From Spirosoma sp. 48-14 (GTDB taxonomy: Bacteria > Bacteroidota > Bacteroidia > Cytophagales > Spirosomataceae), in NCBI RefSeq assembly GCF_001898575.1, contig NZ_MKUD01000049.1:1-56561 (forward strand): DNA of 56,561 nucleotides. Direction: 5' to 3'. The translations under genes and the position numbers were made by a program. Positions 27,303-36,085 of the stretch are shown here, piece by piece (position 1 is the stretch's first letter; the number at the start of each line of letters is the position of its first letter). The notes under the pieces are model-generated. The model had not been told where the DNA came from and ran no database searches. It was given only the letters and a program-made list of their open reading frames with translations.

Positions 27303-27713
27303 CACCATCACTTCAATCTTCATCTCCATATTGCCCTTTATGGCTTTCGAATAGGGGCATACCGCGTGGGCCGTTTCGGCTAATTGCTGTAATTCATCGT
27401 GGTCCATACCCGGTGCTTTCACCACAATTTTGCCCGCTAGAAACATCGAGTTGCCATCTTTGTTGAGCGAAATGCTAACCTCAACAGCGTGTTCGGGCAG
27501 GATAATTTTTCGACGGGAAGCTACCGTCATCAGGGCGCTGTTGTAGCATGAGCTATACGCAGCAGCGAAGAGCATTTCTGGATTGGCGGCTTTCCCCTCG
27601 CCGTGCATTTCAACTGGCTTTCGGAGATCCATCTCCAAAATTCCATCGAGCGATTTCACATCCCCATCGCGGCCCCCAACATTGCTGACGGTGGCAGTGT
27701 ATACTGTTTCCAT
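27300..27713 (-). CDS. Organic hydroperoxide resistance protein (Ohr/OsmC family)
   Basis: A 137-residue thiol peroxidase that reduces organic hydroperoxides. The two redox cysteines are present: Cys56 in AAAYSSCYNSAL and Cys119 in AHAVCPYSKAI. The beginning (YTATVSNVGGRDG) and the NPEMLFAAAYSSC motif point to the Ohr branch rather than OsmC. The length is normal. Its stop codon TAG is the terminal triplet of the palindromic element at 27139-27302. A possible -7 element TACGTTTA lies on the minus strand at 27762-27769. Confidence 0.93.
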   Translation of the reverse strand: METVYTATVSNVGGRDGDVKSLDGILEMDLRKPVEMHGEGKAANPEMLFAAAYSSCYNSALMTVASRRKIILPEHAVEVSISLNKDGNSMFLAGKIVVKAPGMDHDELQQLAETAHAVCPYSKAIKGNMEMKIEVMV

Positions 27714-28048
27714 GAATAGAATAATCTGTTTTAAACTACGTAGCGTTAGGCTATGTCAAGGTAAACGTACTGCTGACCGAAAAGTTAGATGTTTATTCAT
27801 GGATTATACAGGCAACCTTGCATTATTTGACTCATCTTTACAGAGAAGGGCAAACTATTTGCATGCGATCAATCGGGTTAGGGCATCGGATAGGCTTTAC
27901 GTCCGTCCAATGCTCTGCCCCTTTGTCCAATGCAAATCGTTTCGTATTTTGAACTACCTTTGTCTAAGCAACTTACTCAGACTTAAGCTGCAATAGATCG
28001 AGGTAGAGCACGTTTTTGGTAAGTATGTTTGCTTATAAGCCGACCAGT
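27714..28048. promoter_or_regulatory. Gene-free region with promoters for Ohr and the TPR gene
   Basis: This region separates the leftward Ohr gene from the rightward TPR gene. It contains a perfect Bacteroidota -7 element TACCTTTG at 27955-27962 for the rightward gene, without a matching -33 TTTG at normal distance. An ATTTGCAT/ATGCAAAT inverted pair (27857-27864, 27930-27937) lies upstream of it. Nothing else was seen. Confidence 0.5.
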
Positions 28049-29821
28049 ATGAACACGTTATATAAATTTTTCTGGAGTCGACTATTCATTGGTAGTATTA
28101 GTCTGCTTTTCTGGTTCAGCACCTTACCAGTCTCCGCTCAGCGACGACGCGAAAAAGCTGGTCCAGATACGACGTTAGCCAAAGCGGCTACCACTACTAC
28201 CGCCCGCATTGAGGCCGAAACACAGTTTACCGAAGGTGTCCGCTACCTGATGACCGATGAGCCCGCCAAAGCCATTGCTCAGTTCAATAAATTGCTCCAG
28301 AAAGAACCTACCAATGCGGCAGCCCAGTATTCGCTTGCCAACGCATTGCAAAAAACCGGAAAAATTGCTGAAGCTCTGCCGCACGCAACAAAAGCCTACT
28401 CGCTGGATAATCAGAATAAATATTATGCCCTGTTGCTGGCCGAGTTGTACGTCAAACAGAAGCGGTATAGTGAAGCTGAGGAGTTATACGAAAAGCTCCT
28501 GAAAAAGGGCCCTGAAAATGCCGAATATGGCGTTGAGTTAGCCGCGATCTATCTGTTTAATGACAAGCCCGATAAAGCACTGGAAGCGTATAACAATGTC
28601 GAACGCGAACTAGGTCTTAACGAAGAGATTATCCGGCAGAAACAGCGCATTTATCTCAAACAGAATAAGATTGACAAAGCCGTTGAGGAGGCCGAAAAAT
28701 TAGTGGCTTCGGAGCCTACCGAGCCTGACTACTTACTTGAAGGGGCCGAATTGCTGGTTGCCAACGACCGCACCGATCAGGCGATTAGCTGGATTGAACG
28801 AGCCCTTAAACTCAATGCCGATTTACCCCAGGCCCATGTGCTCCTGGCCGACATTTATCGCAGGAAAGGTGATATGACTCGTGTCAGTCAGGAACTGAAC
28901 CTTGTCCTATCCAATCCGAATCTGGAAGCAGGGTTGAAAGCCCGCGTCTTATCGAGCTATGTGGGGATGACCAGTGAAAGCCCCAATGGCCAGAAAGATG
29001 CGTTGTTGATGGCTCAAAACTTAGCTAAAACCTCGCCCAATGACCCAAAAACGCAGGTCATGCTGGGCGATCTGCTGATGCAGCAAGGCAAGAAGGCAGA
29101 AGCACGCGATGCCTATGCCAAAGCTGCCCGTCTGGATGGCTCCGTTTATGAAGTATGGGGGGCTTTACTCCAACTGGATGGCGAACTAAATCAGGTAGAT
29201 AGTTTACTGGCACACTCCGAACAGGCGCTGGAAGTATTCCCTACACAAGGCTTATTCTGGTATTCCAATGGTTCGGCTAATCTGTATAAGCGAAAGTATC
29301 AGCAAGCCGTCGATGCGCTTGAAGAAAGCAAGAAACTACTGGCAGCCAGCTCAAATACTGAATTGAAGCGTGGCATTGATGCCCAATTAGGCGACGCCTA
29401 CAACGGTCTGGGCGATCATGCCAAATCGGACGAAGCCTACGAATCCGTCCTGAAAGTTGATCCGCTAAACGATCATGTACTGAACAACTACAGCTATTTT
29501 CTGTCGCTACGGAAAGAAAACCTGCCACGTGCTTTACAGCTGGCACAGAAACTCGTTGAACGGAACCCAACCAACGCTACCTATTTAGATACCTACGCCT
29601 GGGTGCTGTACGTCTCGAAAGATTATGCAAAAGCCCGCCAATACCTGGAAAAAGCTCTGGCCGATCCGGCAAATATCAGCGGAACTATTATTGAACATTA
29701 TGGTGATGTGCTGTATCAGCTCGGCCAGCACGACAAAGCCATTGAACAGTGGAAACAGGCCAAGACCAAAGGTGGTGCTGGTCCTGATTTAGATAAGAAG
29801 ATCGCAACAGGAAAGTTGTAA
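28049..29821 (+). CDS. Secreted tetratricopeptide repeat protein
   Basis: A 590-residue protein with a signal peptide (MNTLYKFFWSRLFIGSISLL...VSAQ) and then about ten to twelve tetratricopeptide repeats through the C-terminus (PAKAIAQFNKLLQKEPTNAA, KALEAYNNVERELG, DYAKARQYLEKALADPANIS and others). ATG 28049 gives the best signal peptide; ATG 28025 is in frame and would add eight residues. It begins a rightward set with a DUF4292 lipoprotein and an EnvC-like protein, so it probably acts in the periplasm as an assembly scaffold for envelope proteins. Substrate and partners are inferred only from this order. Confidence 0.88.
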   Translation: MNTLYKFFWSRLFIGSISLLFWFSTLPVSAQRRREKAGPDTTLAKAATTTTARIEAETQFTEGVRYLMTDEPAKAIAQFNKLLQKEPTNAAAQYSLANALQKTGKIAEALPHATKAYSLDNQNKYYALLLAELYVKQKRYSEAEELYEKLLKKGPENAEYGVELAAIYLFNDKPDKALEAYNNVERELGLNEEIIRQKQRIYLKQNKIDKAVEEAEKLVASEPTEPDYLLEGAELLVANDRTDQAISWIERALKLNADLPQAHVLLADIYRRKGDMTRVSQELNLVLSNPNLEAGLKARVLSSYVGMTSESPNGQKDALLMAQNLAKTSPNDPKTQVMLGDLLMQQGKKAEARDAYAKAARLDGSVYEVWGALLQLDGELNQVDSLLAHSEQALEVFPTQGLFWYSNGSANLYKRKYQQAVDALEESKKLLAASSNTELKRGIDAQLGDAYNGLGDHAKSDEAYESVLKVDPLNDHVLNNYSYFLSLRKENLPRALQLAQKLVERNPTNATYLDTYAWVLYVSKDYAKARQYLEKALADPANISGTIIEHYGDVLYQLGQHDKAIEQWKQAKTKGGAGPDLDKKIATGKL

Positions 29822-29824
29822 AAC

Positions 29825-29919
29825 GGTTTTCGATGTACGGTATTCGGTTTTCGGATAGCTGACGCACCAATAGCATTTGTATCAGCCCACCGTTAACCGA
29901 ATACCGTACATCGTAAATC
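29825..29919. repeat. Intergenic inverted repeat built of heptamers
   Basis: Arms at 29825-29849 and 29895-29919 are complementary, with a perfect 19-base core (29831-29849 and 29895-29913). Each arm reads as consecutive degenerate 7-base units with consensus RTNTWCG (for example GTATTCG, GTTTTCG). It lies between the TPR gene and the DUF4292 gene. The heptamer resembles the one at 44601-44676. Confidence 0.75.
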
Positions 29920-29932
29920 GAAACTAGTCCCA

Positions 29933-30817
29933 ATGAATAATTTTTTGTGCTTCATAGCATCACTGATTGTCGTACTGTTTTCGGAAGGTTGTCGACGGCA
30001 GCATATGTCGCGCACTGCCAATCCGGTTAGTTCTCCCACGTCAGTTTCTACATCCCAACCTGACTCGACTCTGGCAAGCCGCCCTTCATCAACCACGCTG
30101 ACTGATTCAAGTACGATAACCCGGCCAACTCGTCCGGGTATTGAAGAAGCCAGGGCTAATGTAGCCGAAATTGATTTCCGCTACCTCACGGCTAAATCGA
30201 AGATTTCATTCAAGAGCCAGCAGCAGGATATCGACAATGCCAACGTAACAATTCGGGTTCGGAAAGACAGCCTGATCTGGGTATCCGTTTCGAAACTGGG
30301 CATCGAAGCTGTTCGCGGTGAGATTACAAAGGATTCCATCACGATAATCGACAAGATTCATAAAGAATACTCTGTTTACGACTTCCCGACCTTGAGTCGA
30401 CAGTTTAACTTTAATATGAATTTTGAGCTGCTCCAGGCGCTGATTGTTGGGAATCTACCCCTTCCTAAACGCCCGGCGCAAAAGATCAAAAACGAACGGG
30501 ATTACCTGCTGCTCCGTCAGAGCGAAGGCAAGGTACTAGTCGAAAACTATATTGGCGAAAACGATCGAAAGTTGAAAAAACTGATGGTTACAGAGCAGCC
30601 AACCAAAAACACACTCAGACTGGATTATGAGGACTTTACCTCGCTCAATAACTTCCTGTTTCCATACACAAGTCTAGTCACCCTCGATTATCAATCGAAA
30701 ACCGACGGGCAATTCTATCAGACCTTACTTCGTATTAAGCATAACAAAGTTGAACTAGTTGATAAAAGCCCAGGATTTCCTTTTTCGATCCCGGCTTCGT
30801 ATACTCGTCGACCTTAA
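29933..30817 (+). CDS. DUF4292 lipoprotein
   Basis: A 294-residue lipoprotein. The signal segment ends in a lipobox with Cys20 (LFSEGC). A Ser/Thr/Pro-rich linker of about 60 residues follows, then the DUF4292 core (LTAKSKISFKSQQQDI, RKDSLIWVSVSKLGIEAVRG, NMNFELLQALIVGNLP). The beta-rich fold is related to LolA/LolB-type lipoprotein carriers as far as I recall, so a role in outer-membrane lipoprotein or lipid handling is possible but unproven. It is followed after a short gap by the EnvC-like gene, an arrangement common in Bacteroidota. Confidence 0.88.
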   Translation: MNNFLCFIASLIVVLFSEGCRRQHMSRTANPVSSPTSVSTSQPDSTLASRPSSTTLTDSSTITRPTRPGIEEARANVAEIDFRYLTAKSKISFKSQQQDIDNANVTIRVRKDSLIWVSVSKLGIEAVRGEITKDSITIIDKIHKEYSVYDFPTLSRQFNFNMNFELLQALIVGNLPLPKRPAQKIKNERDYLLLRQSEGKVLVENYIGENDRKLKKLMVTEQPTKNTLRLDYEDFTSLNNFLFPYTSLVTLDYQSKTDGQFYQTLLRIKHNKVELVDKSPGFPFSIPASYTRRP

Positions 30818-30847
30818 CCCACTGCACATTTGTTGGTCTTAACAGCC

Positions 30848-32275
30848 ATGTTCCCCAAATTCCCCTCCCATTCCCGTACTCTATACTGGTCAGTATTTAA
30901 CCTGATCTTGTTTAGTATGGGTTGGTTTGTTGCTATAGCACAGGCTCCTCAGACGCAGCGGAATCGACAGGTGCTCGAACGAGAGAAAAAGCAGAATCTG
31001 GAAAAGATGAACCAGATCCGCACCATCCTGAAGCAAACCGCATCGGAAAAGCAGGTCGGTCTGGGCCAGTTAAAAGCCATTGAGCAACAAATTCAGACAC
31101 AATCCCGGCAGATCGGCCTTCTGAATAAAGACCTTAAACTCACGGAATCCGAAATTGCCGAATTACGTCAGGCGAGTCAGGCGTTAACGAACGATCTGAA
31201 CAAGTTAAAAGCTGAATATGGCTCTATGGTCTATGCAGCAGACAAACGACGGCAGCAGGTCAACCCTCTTGGTTTTTTGTTTGCCGCCAACAATTTCAAT
31301 CAGTTAGTAGCTCGGTATCGGTATTTACGCCAGTATTCGGATGCCCGGCAAAGTCAGGTTCGGCAGATGAATAACGTTCAGACGATGTTGCAGGGTAAAC
31401 AAAAAGCAACGCAACACAAACGCGCTGAGCAAAAAAACACTTTAGGCGCCAAAGTAAAAGAAGCCCAAAAGCTTGAAACGCTGAAGGTGGAGAAAAATGT
31501 CGTTGTAAAAGAACTAAGTAAGAAAGAAGCTGAGTTACAGGCTGAGCTTGCCGAAAGTCGACGGGCCATCAACCGACTGGAAACTATGATTACCCGGCTG
31601 ATTGCTCGGGAAGCCAGAGAACGTGCCGAACGAGAAGCCCGTGAACGCGCTGAACGCGAACGCCTGGCGCGTGTGGAAGCCGCCCGAAAAGCAGCCGAAC
31701 GCAAACGAGCCGAAGAAGCGATAGCAGCTGCCGAAAAAGCAGGTGAAAAACCCGCTCCGGCCGACGTAGCCAAAGTAGAACGTCCGGTCGAACCCGAACC
31801 CGTTGCCAAAAAGCCCGACGAGCGACGGAATAACAACCTGAACGACGAAGAGACAGCACTGGCCTCCTCATTTACAGCGTCGAGGGCTCATTTGCCCTGG
31901 CCGGTAACTAAAGGCTTTATTTCGGACCATTTTGGCCGGAAGCCCCATCCCGTCTTGAAAGGAATTTATGTTGAGAACCAAGGCGTTGATATTCAAACGA
32001 ATGCAGGAGAAGACGTCCGGGCCGTTTATGATGGCATTGTTCAGGATGTGACCAACATACCTGGTATGAACAATGTGGTGGCTATTCAACATGGCGATTA
32101 CTTCACCATTTACGCTAAGCTGAAAAGCGTATCTGTCCGGGCTGGACAACGCATAAAAGCGCGGGAAAACATTGGTACGGTAGCCACCGACAAAAACGGC
32201 ATTTCTGAGATGCAGTTTCAAATCTGGAAAGAGTTTACTAAGCTTAACCCTGAGTCCTGGCTGGTTCCGAGGTAA
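30848..32275 (+). CDS. EnvC-like M23 (LytM) domain protein, likely catalytically inactive
   Basis: A 475-residue protein with a signal sequence or N-terminal membrane segment (TLYWSVFNLILFSMGWFVAI), long coiled coils (about residues 30-310, with an Arg/Glu/Ala-rich stretch) and a C-terminal M23 domain. The metal ligands of active M23 enzymes look replaced: the HxxxD-type site reads NQGVDI, the conserved YxHL site reads YAKL, and the HxH-type site reads EMQFQI. This fits EnvC-type activators, which stimulate amidases at the division site instead of cutting peptidoglycan. ATG 30848 is chosen over a TTG upstream. Confidence 0.87.
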   Translation: MFPKFPSHSRTLYWSVFNLILFSMGWFVAIAQAPQTQRNRQVLEREKKQNLEKMNQIRTILKQTASEKQVGLGQLKAIEQQIQTQSRQIGLLNKDLKLTESEIAELRQASQALTNDLNKLKAEYGSMVYAADKRRQQVNPLGFLFAANNFNQLVARYRYLRQYSDARQSQVRQMNNVQTMLQGKQKATQHKRAEQKNTLGAKVKEAQKLETLKVEKNVVVKELSKKEAELQAELAESRRAINRLETMITRLIAREARERAEREARERAERERLARVEAARKAAERKRAEEAIAAAEKAGEKPAPADVAKVERPVEPEPVAKKPDERRNNNLNDEETALASSFTASRAHLPWPVTKGFISDHFGRKPHPVLKGIYVENQGVDIQTNAGEDVRAVYDGIVQDVTNIPGMNNVVAIQHGDYFTIYAKLKSVSVRAGQRIKARENIGTVATDKNGISEMQFQIWKEFTKLNPESWLVPR

Positions 32276-32279
32276 ACAG

Positions 32280-32380
32280 CATAACGTTGTAACGTCATAA
32301 CATAATCGAATTGTGTCGTGTATTCTTAACTAGTCAGAAGCGAATCGTCGGCTCGGTCCATAACTTTACAGCGTTATAAC
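32280..32380. repeat. Imperfect intergenic inverted repeat with 8-base periodicity
   Basis: Left arm 32280-32301 and right arm 32359-32380 pair imperfectly over about 18 bases. The left arm shows an approximate 8-base unit (ATAACGTT, GTAACGTC, ATAACATA). The right arm contains a possible -7 element TAACTTTA (32361-32368) of the panB promoter, so a folded transcript and the promoter overlap. Confidence 0.45.
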
Positions 32381-32394
32381 TCTACCACTCAAAA

Positions 32395-33213
32395 ATGTCT
32401 GTTCATAATCCCGATATCAAGCGCGTCACGACGCACACCATTCAGGAACTAAAAAATAAGGGTGAAAAAATATCGGCGCTGACCGCCTACGATTATTCGA
32501 TGGCGCGGGTAGTCGATGCGGCTGGTGTTGAACTGATTCTGGTTGGCGATTCGGCCTCCAATGTCATGGCTGGGCACGAAACTACGTTGCCGATCACACT
32601 GGACCAGATGATTTATCATGCCAGTTCTGTTGTTCGAGCCGTCAAGCGAGCACTGGTCGTAGTCGACCTGCCGTTTGGTTCCTATCAGGGCAACTCGTCA
32701 GTAGCCTTACAATCGGCTATTCGCATCATGAAAGAATCGGGGGCCCACGCTGTTAAAATGGAAGGCGGCCTCGAAATCAAGGAATCGATCATTCGCATTC
32801 TAAGCGCTGGGGTTCCGGTAATGGGTCACCTGGGGCTAACTCCTCAGTCCATTTATAAGTTTGGCACCTATGCCGTACGAGCTAAAGAGCAGGCTGAAGC
32901 TGAAAAGTTAATGACCGATGCCCATATGCTTGAAGAACTGGGCTGCTTTGCCCTAGTTCTCGAAAAAATACCCGCTAAGCTCACCAAAACCGTATCGACC
33001 AGCCTGACCATACCGACGATCGGAATTGGTGCAGGACCCGATGCCGATGGGCAAATACTGGTTATTCATGATTTGCTGGGTATCAATAATGAGTTCAAAC
33101 CCCGCTTCCTTCGTCGATACGCCGACCTGCACCAGATCATGACTGAGGCCATTGCTCATTATGTTGATGATGTAAAAGCGAACGACTTTCCGAACGAGAA
33201 AGAAGCGTATTGA
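32395..33213 (+). CDS. panB: 3-methyl-2-oxobutanoate hydroxymethyltransferase
   Basis: A 272-residue enzyme of pantothenate (vitamin B5, CoA) synthesis that transfers a hydroxymethyl group from methylenetetrahydrofolate to 3-methyl-2-oxobutanoate. Family motifs are clear: ISALTAYDYSMARVVDAAG, VGDSASNVMAGHETT, KMEGGLEI, PVMGHLGLTPQS and the C-terminal GIGAGPDADGQILVIHDLLG. It is full length. It is not next to panC or panD here; the following gene is an RluA-type pseudouridine synthase behind an inverted repeat. Confidence 0.97.
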   Translation: MSVHNPDIKRVTTHTIQELKNKGEKISALTAYDYSMARVVDAAGVELILVGDSASNVMAGHETTLPITLDQMIYHASSVVRAVKRALVVVDLPFGSYQGNSSVALQSAIRIMKESGAHAVKMEGGLEIKESIIRILSAGVPVMGHLGLTPQSIYKFGTYAVRAKEQAEAEKLMTDAHMLEELGCFALVLEKIPAKLTKTVSTSLTIPTIGIGAGPDADGQILVIHDLLGINNEFKPRFLRRYADLHQIMTEAIAHYVDDVKANDFPNEKEAY

Positions 33214-33218
33214 GTTAT

Positions 33219-33274
33219 GTAACGCGGGTGGAAACCCGTAGTAACAAAAAAATGCGGGTTTCCACCCACGTTAC
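33219..33274. repeat. Inverted repeat filling the gap before the RluA-family gene
   Basis: Arms of 22 bases at 33219-33240 and 33253-33274 pair with two mismatches; each arm contains the palindromic GGGTGGAAACCC or its complement. It starts 5 bases after the panB stop and ends 2 bases before the next ATG (33277), so the hairpin occupies the whole untranslated region. It could end panB transcription or limit translation of the next gene. Confidence 0.7.
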
Positions 33275-33276
33275 AC

Positions 33277-34008
33277 ATGAAAAGAAAACCATATCAGGTA
33301 GTTTACGAAGATAACCACCTGCTGATCGTCAATAAAGAGCCGGGCATCCTGGTACAGGGCGACCGTACCGGCGATATTACGCTGCTGGACGTGTTGAAAG
33401 ACTACATTAAAGAGAAGTATAATAAGCCAGGGGAGGTATTTCTGGGGCTTGTGCATCGACTTGATCGCCCGGTTAGTGGTCTGGTCGTGTTTGCCCGAAC
33501 TTCGAAAGCGCTGGAGCGCATGAACGAAATATTTCGCAAGCGGCAGGTACAGAAAACCTACTGGGCTGTAGTCCGCCAAAAGCCTCCCAAAAATGCGGAT
33601 AAGCTCGTCAACTGGCTGGTCAAAGATGAACAGAAAAACCAGGTAACGGTCTACGATTATGAAGTAGCAAATTCTCAGAAAGCTGAGTTATCGTATCGGG
33701 TACTGGGCAAAATTAACGAACACTATTTACTGGAAGTAAACCCAATAACTGGCCGCCCTCACCAGATTCGTTCCCAATTGGCACACATGGGATGCCCGAT
33801 TCGGGGCGATGTTAAATATGGTTACGATCGGGCTGTGGCCGACAAAAAAATCTATTTACACGCACGCCGACTTTACTTTATTCATCCCGTCAGAAAAGAG
33901 CCCCTCATTTGCAAAGCAGGGCTCCCAAACGATCCTTTTTGGGAAGAGTTTCTGGAGTTGGATGATGAGAACTTTAAAGACAAGAATCTCGACTACATTT
34001 TTGAATAA
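33277..34008 (+). CDS. RluA-family RNA pseudouridine synthase
   Basis: A 243-residue enzyme that converts uridine to pseudouridine in rRNA or tRNA. The catalytic motif VHRLDRPVSGLVVFARTSKA has the active Asp, and GRPHQIRSQLAHMGCPIRGD completes the family signature. No S4 domain precedes the catalytic domain, and which RluA subfamily and target site apply cannot be decided. The start codon follows a hairpin directly with no Shine-Dalgarno sequence. Confidence 0.92.
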   Translation: MKRKPYQVVYEDNHLLIVNKEPGILVQGDRTGDITLLDVLKDYIKEKYNKPGEVFLGLVHRLDRPVSGLVVFARTSKALERMNEIFRKRQVQKTYWAVVRQKPPKNADKLVNWLVKDEQKNQVTVYDYEVANSQKAELSYRVLGKINEHYLLEVNPITGRPHQIRSQLAHMGCPIRGDVKYGYDRAVADKKIYLHARRLYFIHPVRKEPLICKAGLPNDPFWEEFLELDDENFKDKNLDYIFE

Positions 34009-34035
34009 CGTTCTTAGCAGATATTACCTGAAAGG

Positions 34036-34076
34036 AAACGGCCGCACCTTCTGATCCCCAGAAAATGCGGCCGTTT
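34036..34076 (+). terminator. Hairpin after the pseudouridine synthase gene
   Basis: Perfect 11-base GC-rich arms AAACGGCCGCA (34036-34046) and TGCGGCCGTTT (34066-34076) lie 27 bases after the stop codon. The trailing T-run is short, but the position and stem strength fit a terminator between convergent genes. Confidence 0.65.
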
Positions 34077-34131
34077 ATGTTGAAAGCAGGTGCGTGCTTA
34101 CCACACCAACTCGTCAGTCTGTATAAATAAA

Positions 34132-34317
34132 TCAGGGCTCTGTTACCGTCGATGTAGTTGGCTGTTCCGTAGGGGCAACATCCAGGATAATCTGCTCCAT
34201 TACACGCTCAATCATCTGCACGATCCCACGCAACGCTCCGAAGATGATGCATAGCGGTAATATAATGGGCAGAAAGAAAACCCATTGAAAAATCATGTAT
34301 AAGCGAAAATTTCTCAT
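34132..34317 (-). CDS. Small membrane protein of unknown function
   Basis: A 61-residue protein with one long hydrophobic segment (MIFQWVFFLPIILPLCIIFG, about residues 8-27) that may make one or two membrane passes, followed by a charged amphipathic helix and a Thr/Pro-rich tail (EQPTTSTVTEP). ATG 34317 starts directly before it. I do not recognise a family. The composition is protein-like and the frame sits alone between convergent hairpins, so I consider it a likely but unproven gene. Confidence 0.6.
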   Translation of the reverse strand: MRNFRLYMIFQWVFFLPIILPLCIIFGALRGIVQMIERVMEQIILDVAPTEQPTTSTVTEP

Positions 34318-34789
34318 TGGTTTAAGGAATAATTTTAACGATTAAAGTTACGGCTACGGACAAATCAACAACTTACTCACTAAACACTTAATCCGCCATT
34401 CTATTCTTATTCAAAATTAAACTTGACTTAATACAAAAACAAGATCAATATGAAAAAGTTTTCTATCACGTAAAGGGGATTACGGTTTCTTATAGTTAAT
34501 GTGCTGTCAATTGCCTAACCTACTCTTACCCTTTGTCAATTTTAATGCCAATATTATATCCTTTCCTAATTTAATTAATCTACAGCGAACATTCATTGTC
34601 GTTGGTTAATTATTCTTAAATTATTTTAGAAACTATACATCATCACGCCATTATCCTATAATTCATATAAATTCAGTGGATTATTTATATAGCCTCCCTG
34701 TATACAATTACAGGGACCAGCTTGACTAGTAATCAGGTCAATTACTAGTCAAGCTGGCCCCTGTAGGGATGGTTTTTCGCCAGATTTGC
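34318..34789. other. AT-rich intergenic region (472 bp)
   Basis: No gene is seen. The sequence is far more AT-rich than the surroundings and has no long open frame. At its right end lies the hairpin described separately. It presumably holds the promoter of the small membrane protein gene; no TAnnTTTG element is recognised. Confidence 0.5.
34710..34764 (-). terminator. Long hairpin downstream of the aminotransferase gene
   Basis: Arms of 24 bases at 34710-34733 and 34741-34764 pair with one mismatch around a 7-base loop. It lies 25 bases after the stop of the leftward aminotransferase gene and is a likely terminator. Confidence 0.7.
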
Positions 34790-36007
34790 TTAATTCAAGG
34801 TAGAAACCGCTTCTTTGATACGCTGGATTGCTTCGACCAACGACTCATCGGATGCAGCCGTCGAGATACGTAGACAATTAGGAGCCCCAAAACCCGATCC
34901 CGCCACAGTAGCAACAAAGGCTTTATTCAGTAACCATAAGGCAAAATCATCGGAATTATCAATCGTGGTTGTTCCATCCGATTTACCATAGTAGTAGCTA
35001 ATATCCGGGAATGCATAGAACGCTCCTTCGGGAACATTCGTACGGAAGTGAGGTACCTCTTTCAACAGCTTAACCACCAGATCACGACGTCGGTGATATG
35101 CTTTGGTCATCTCCATGGAGGGCTCTAGTGGGCCCGTCAGAGCAGCGACCGTGGCTTTCTGAGCAATAGAGTTCGTACCCGACGTAACCTGCCCCTGCAA
35201 TTTCTCAACGCCATCGGCAATCCACTTGGCAGCACCGATGTACCCAATACGCCAACCCGTCATGGCAAAACCTTTAGCAACACCATTTACGGTAATAACC
35301 CGATCAGCAATCTCCGGGATTGATCCGATGCTGAAATGGCCTTCGGGAGTGAAGTTGATGTATTCGTAAATTTCGTCGGCCAGTACATAAACATTTTCAT
35401 GACGGGCCACTACCTCGCCAATGGCCCGCAACTCGGCCTCGGAGTAAATAGAGCCAGTTGGGTTATTGGGCGACGCGTACATCACAATTTTAGTCCGATC
35501 CGTAATGGCGGCCTCAAACTGCTCGGGGGTCACTTTAAAGTTGTTCTCAAATGATCCGTCAACGACAACCGCCTTACCTTCGGCCAGCTTCACCATTTCG
35601 GAGTAACTAACCCAGTACGGCGAAAAAATAATTACCTCGTCGCCGGGATTGATCAGCACCTGGATCACATTGGCCAGCGAGTGTTTGGCACCCGTCGACA
35701 CAACGATATTTTCAGGCTTCCAGTCTATATTATTGTCGCGCTTGAATTTATCAGCAATGGCTTTACGAAGGTCAGGATAGCCCGCAACTGGCGAATACCC
35801 GTGGAAGCCGTCGTCAATGGCTTTCTTAGCGGCTTCGCAAATGTGTTGTGGGGTTTTAAAATCCGGTTCTCCTACGCTCAGGCTAATTACTTTGTGGCCC
35901 TGAGCAGCCAATTCACGAGCTTTCTTGGTCATCGCCAGCGTGGACGATTCTTCCAGCGCGTTGATGCGGTCGGCTAATAAACTCACGGTGTCAAGCGTGG
36001 CAGACAT
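34790..36007 (-). CDS. Pyridoxal phosphate-dependent aminotransferase, aspartate aminotransferase-like
   Basis: A 405-residue class I aminotransferase (fold type I). Visible are GHKVISLSVGEPDFKTP, VIIFSPYWVSYSEM, YASPNNPTGSIYS with the substrate-binding Asn, and VNGVAKGFAMTGWRIGYIG with the PLP-binding Lys. This is close to the bacterial Ib aspartate/prephenate aminotransferases. Substrate could be aspartate, prephenate or a related amino acid; sequence alone does not decide. A good -7 element lies upstream at 36049-36056. Confidence 0.94.
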   Translation of the reverse strand: MSATLDTVSLLADRINALEESSTLAMTKKARELAAQGHKVISLSVGEPDFKTPQHICEAAKKAIDDGFHGYSPVAGYPDLRKAIADKFKRDNNIDWKPENIVVSTGAKHSLANVIQVLINPGDEVIIFSPYWVSYSEMVKLAEGKAVVVDGSFENNFKVTPEQFEAAITDRTKIVMYASPNNPTGSIYSEAELRAIGEVVARHENVYVLADEIYEYINFTPEGHFSIGSIPEIADRVITVNGVAKGFAMTGWRIGYIGAAKWIADGVEKLQGQVTSGTNSIAQKATVAALTGPLEPSMEMTKAYHRRRDLVVKLLKEVPHFRTNVPEGAFYAFPDISYYYGKSDGTTTIDNSDDFALWLLNKAFVATVAGSGFGAPNCLRISTAASDESLVEAIQRIKEAVSTLN

Positions 36008-36048
36008 AAATTTGTTGTAGTTTTAATAAAATGATAACAAACTGGCAG

Positions 36049-36056
36049 CAAAGGTA
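36049..36056 (-). promoter_or_regulatory. -7 promoter element of the aminotransferase gene
   Basis: TACCTTTG on the minus strand matches the Bacteroidota consensus TAnnTTTG exactly. The expected transcript start would be about 35 bases before the ATG at 36007. No matching -33 TTTG is seen. Confidence 0.55.
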
Positions 36057-36085
36057 CTATGTTTTCATTGGAGCGGCTCTATTAT

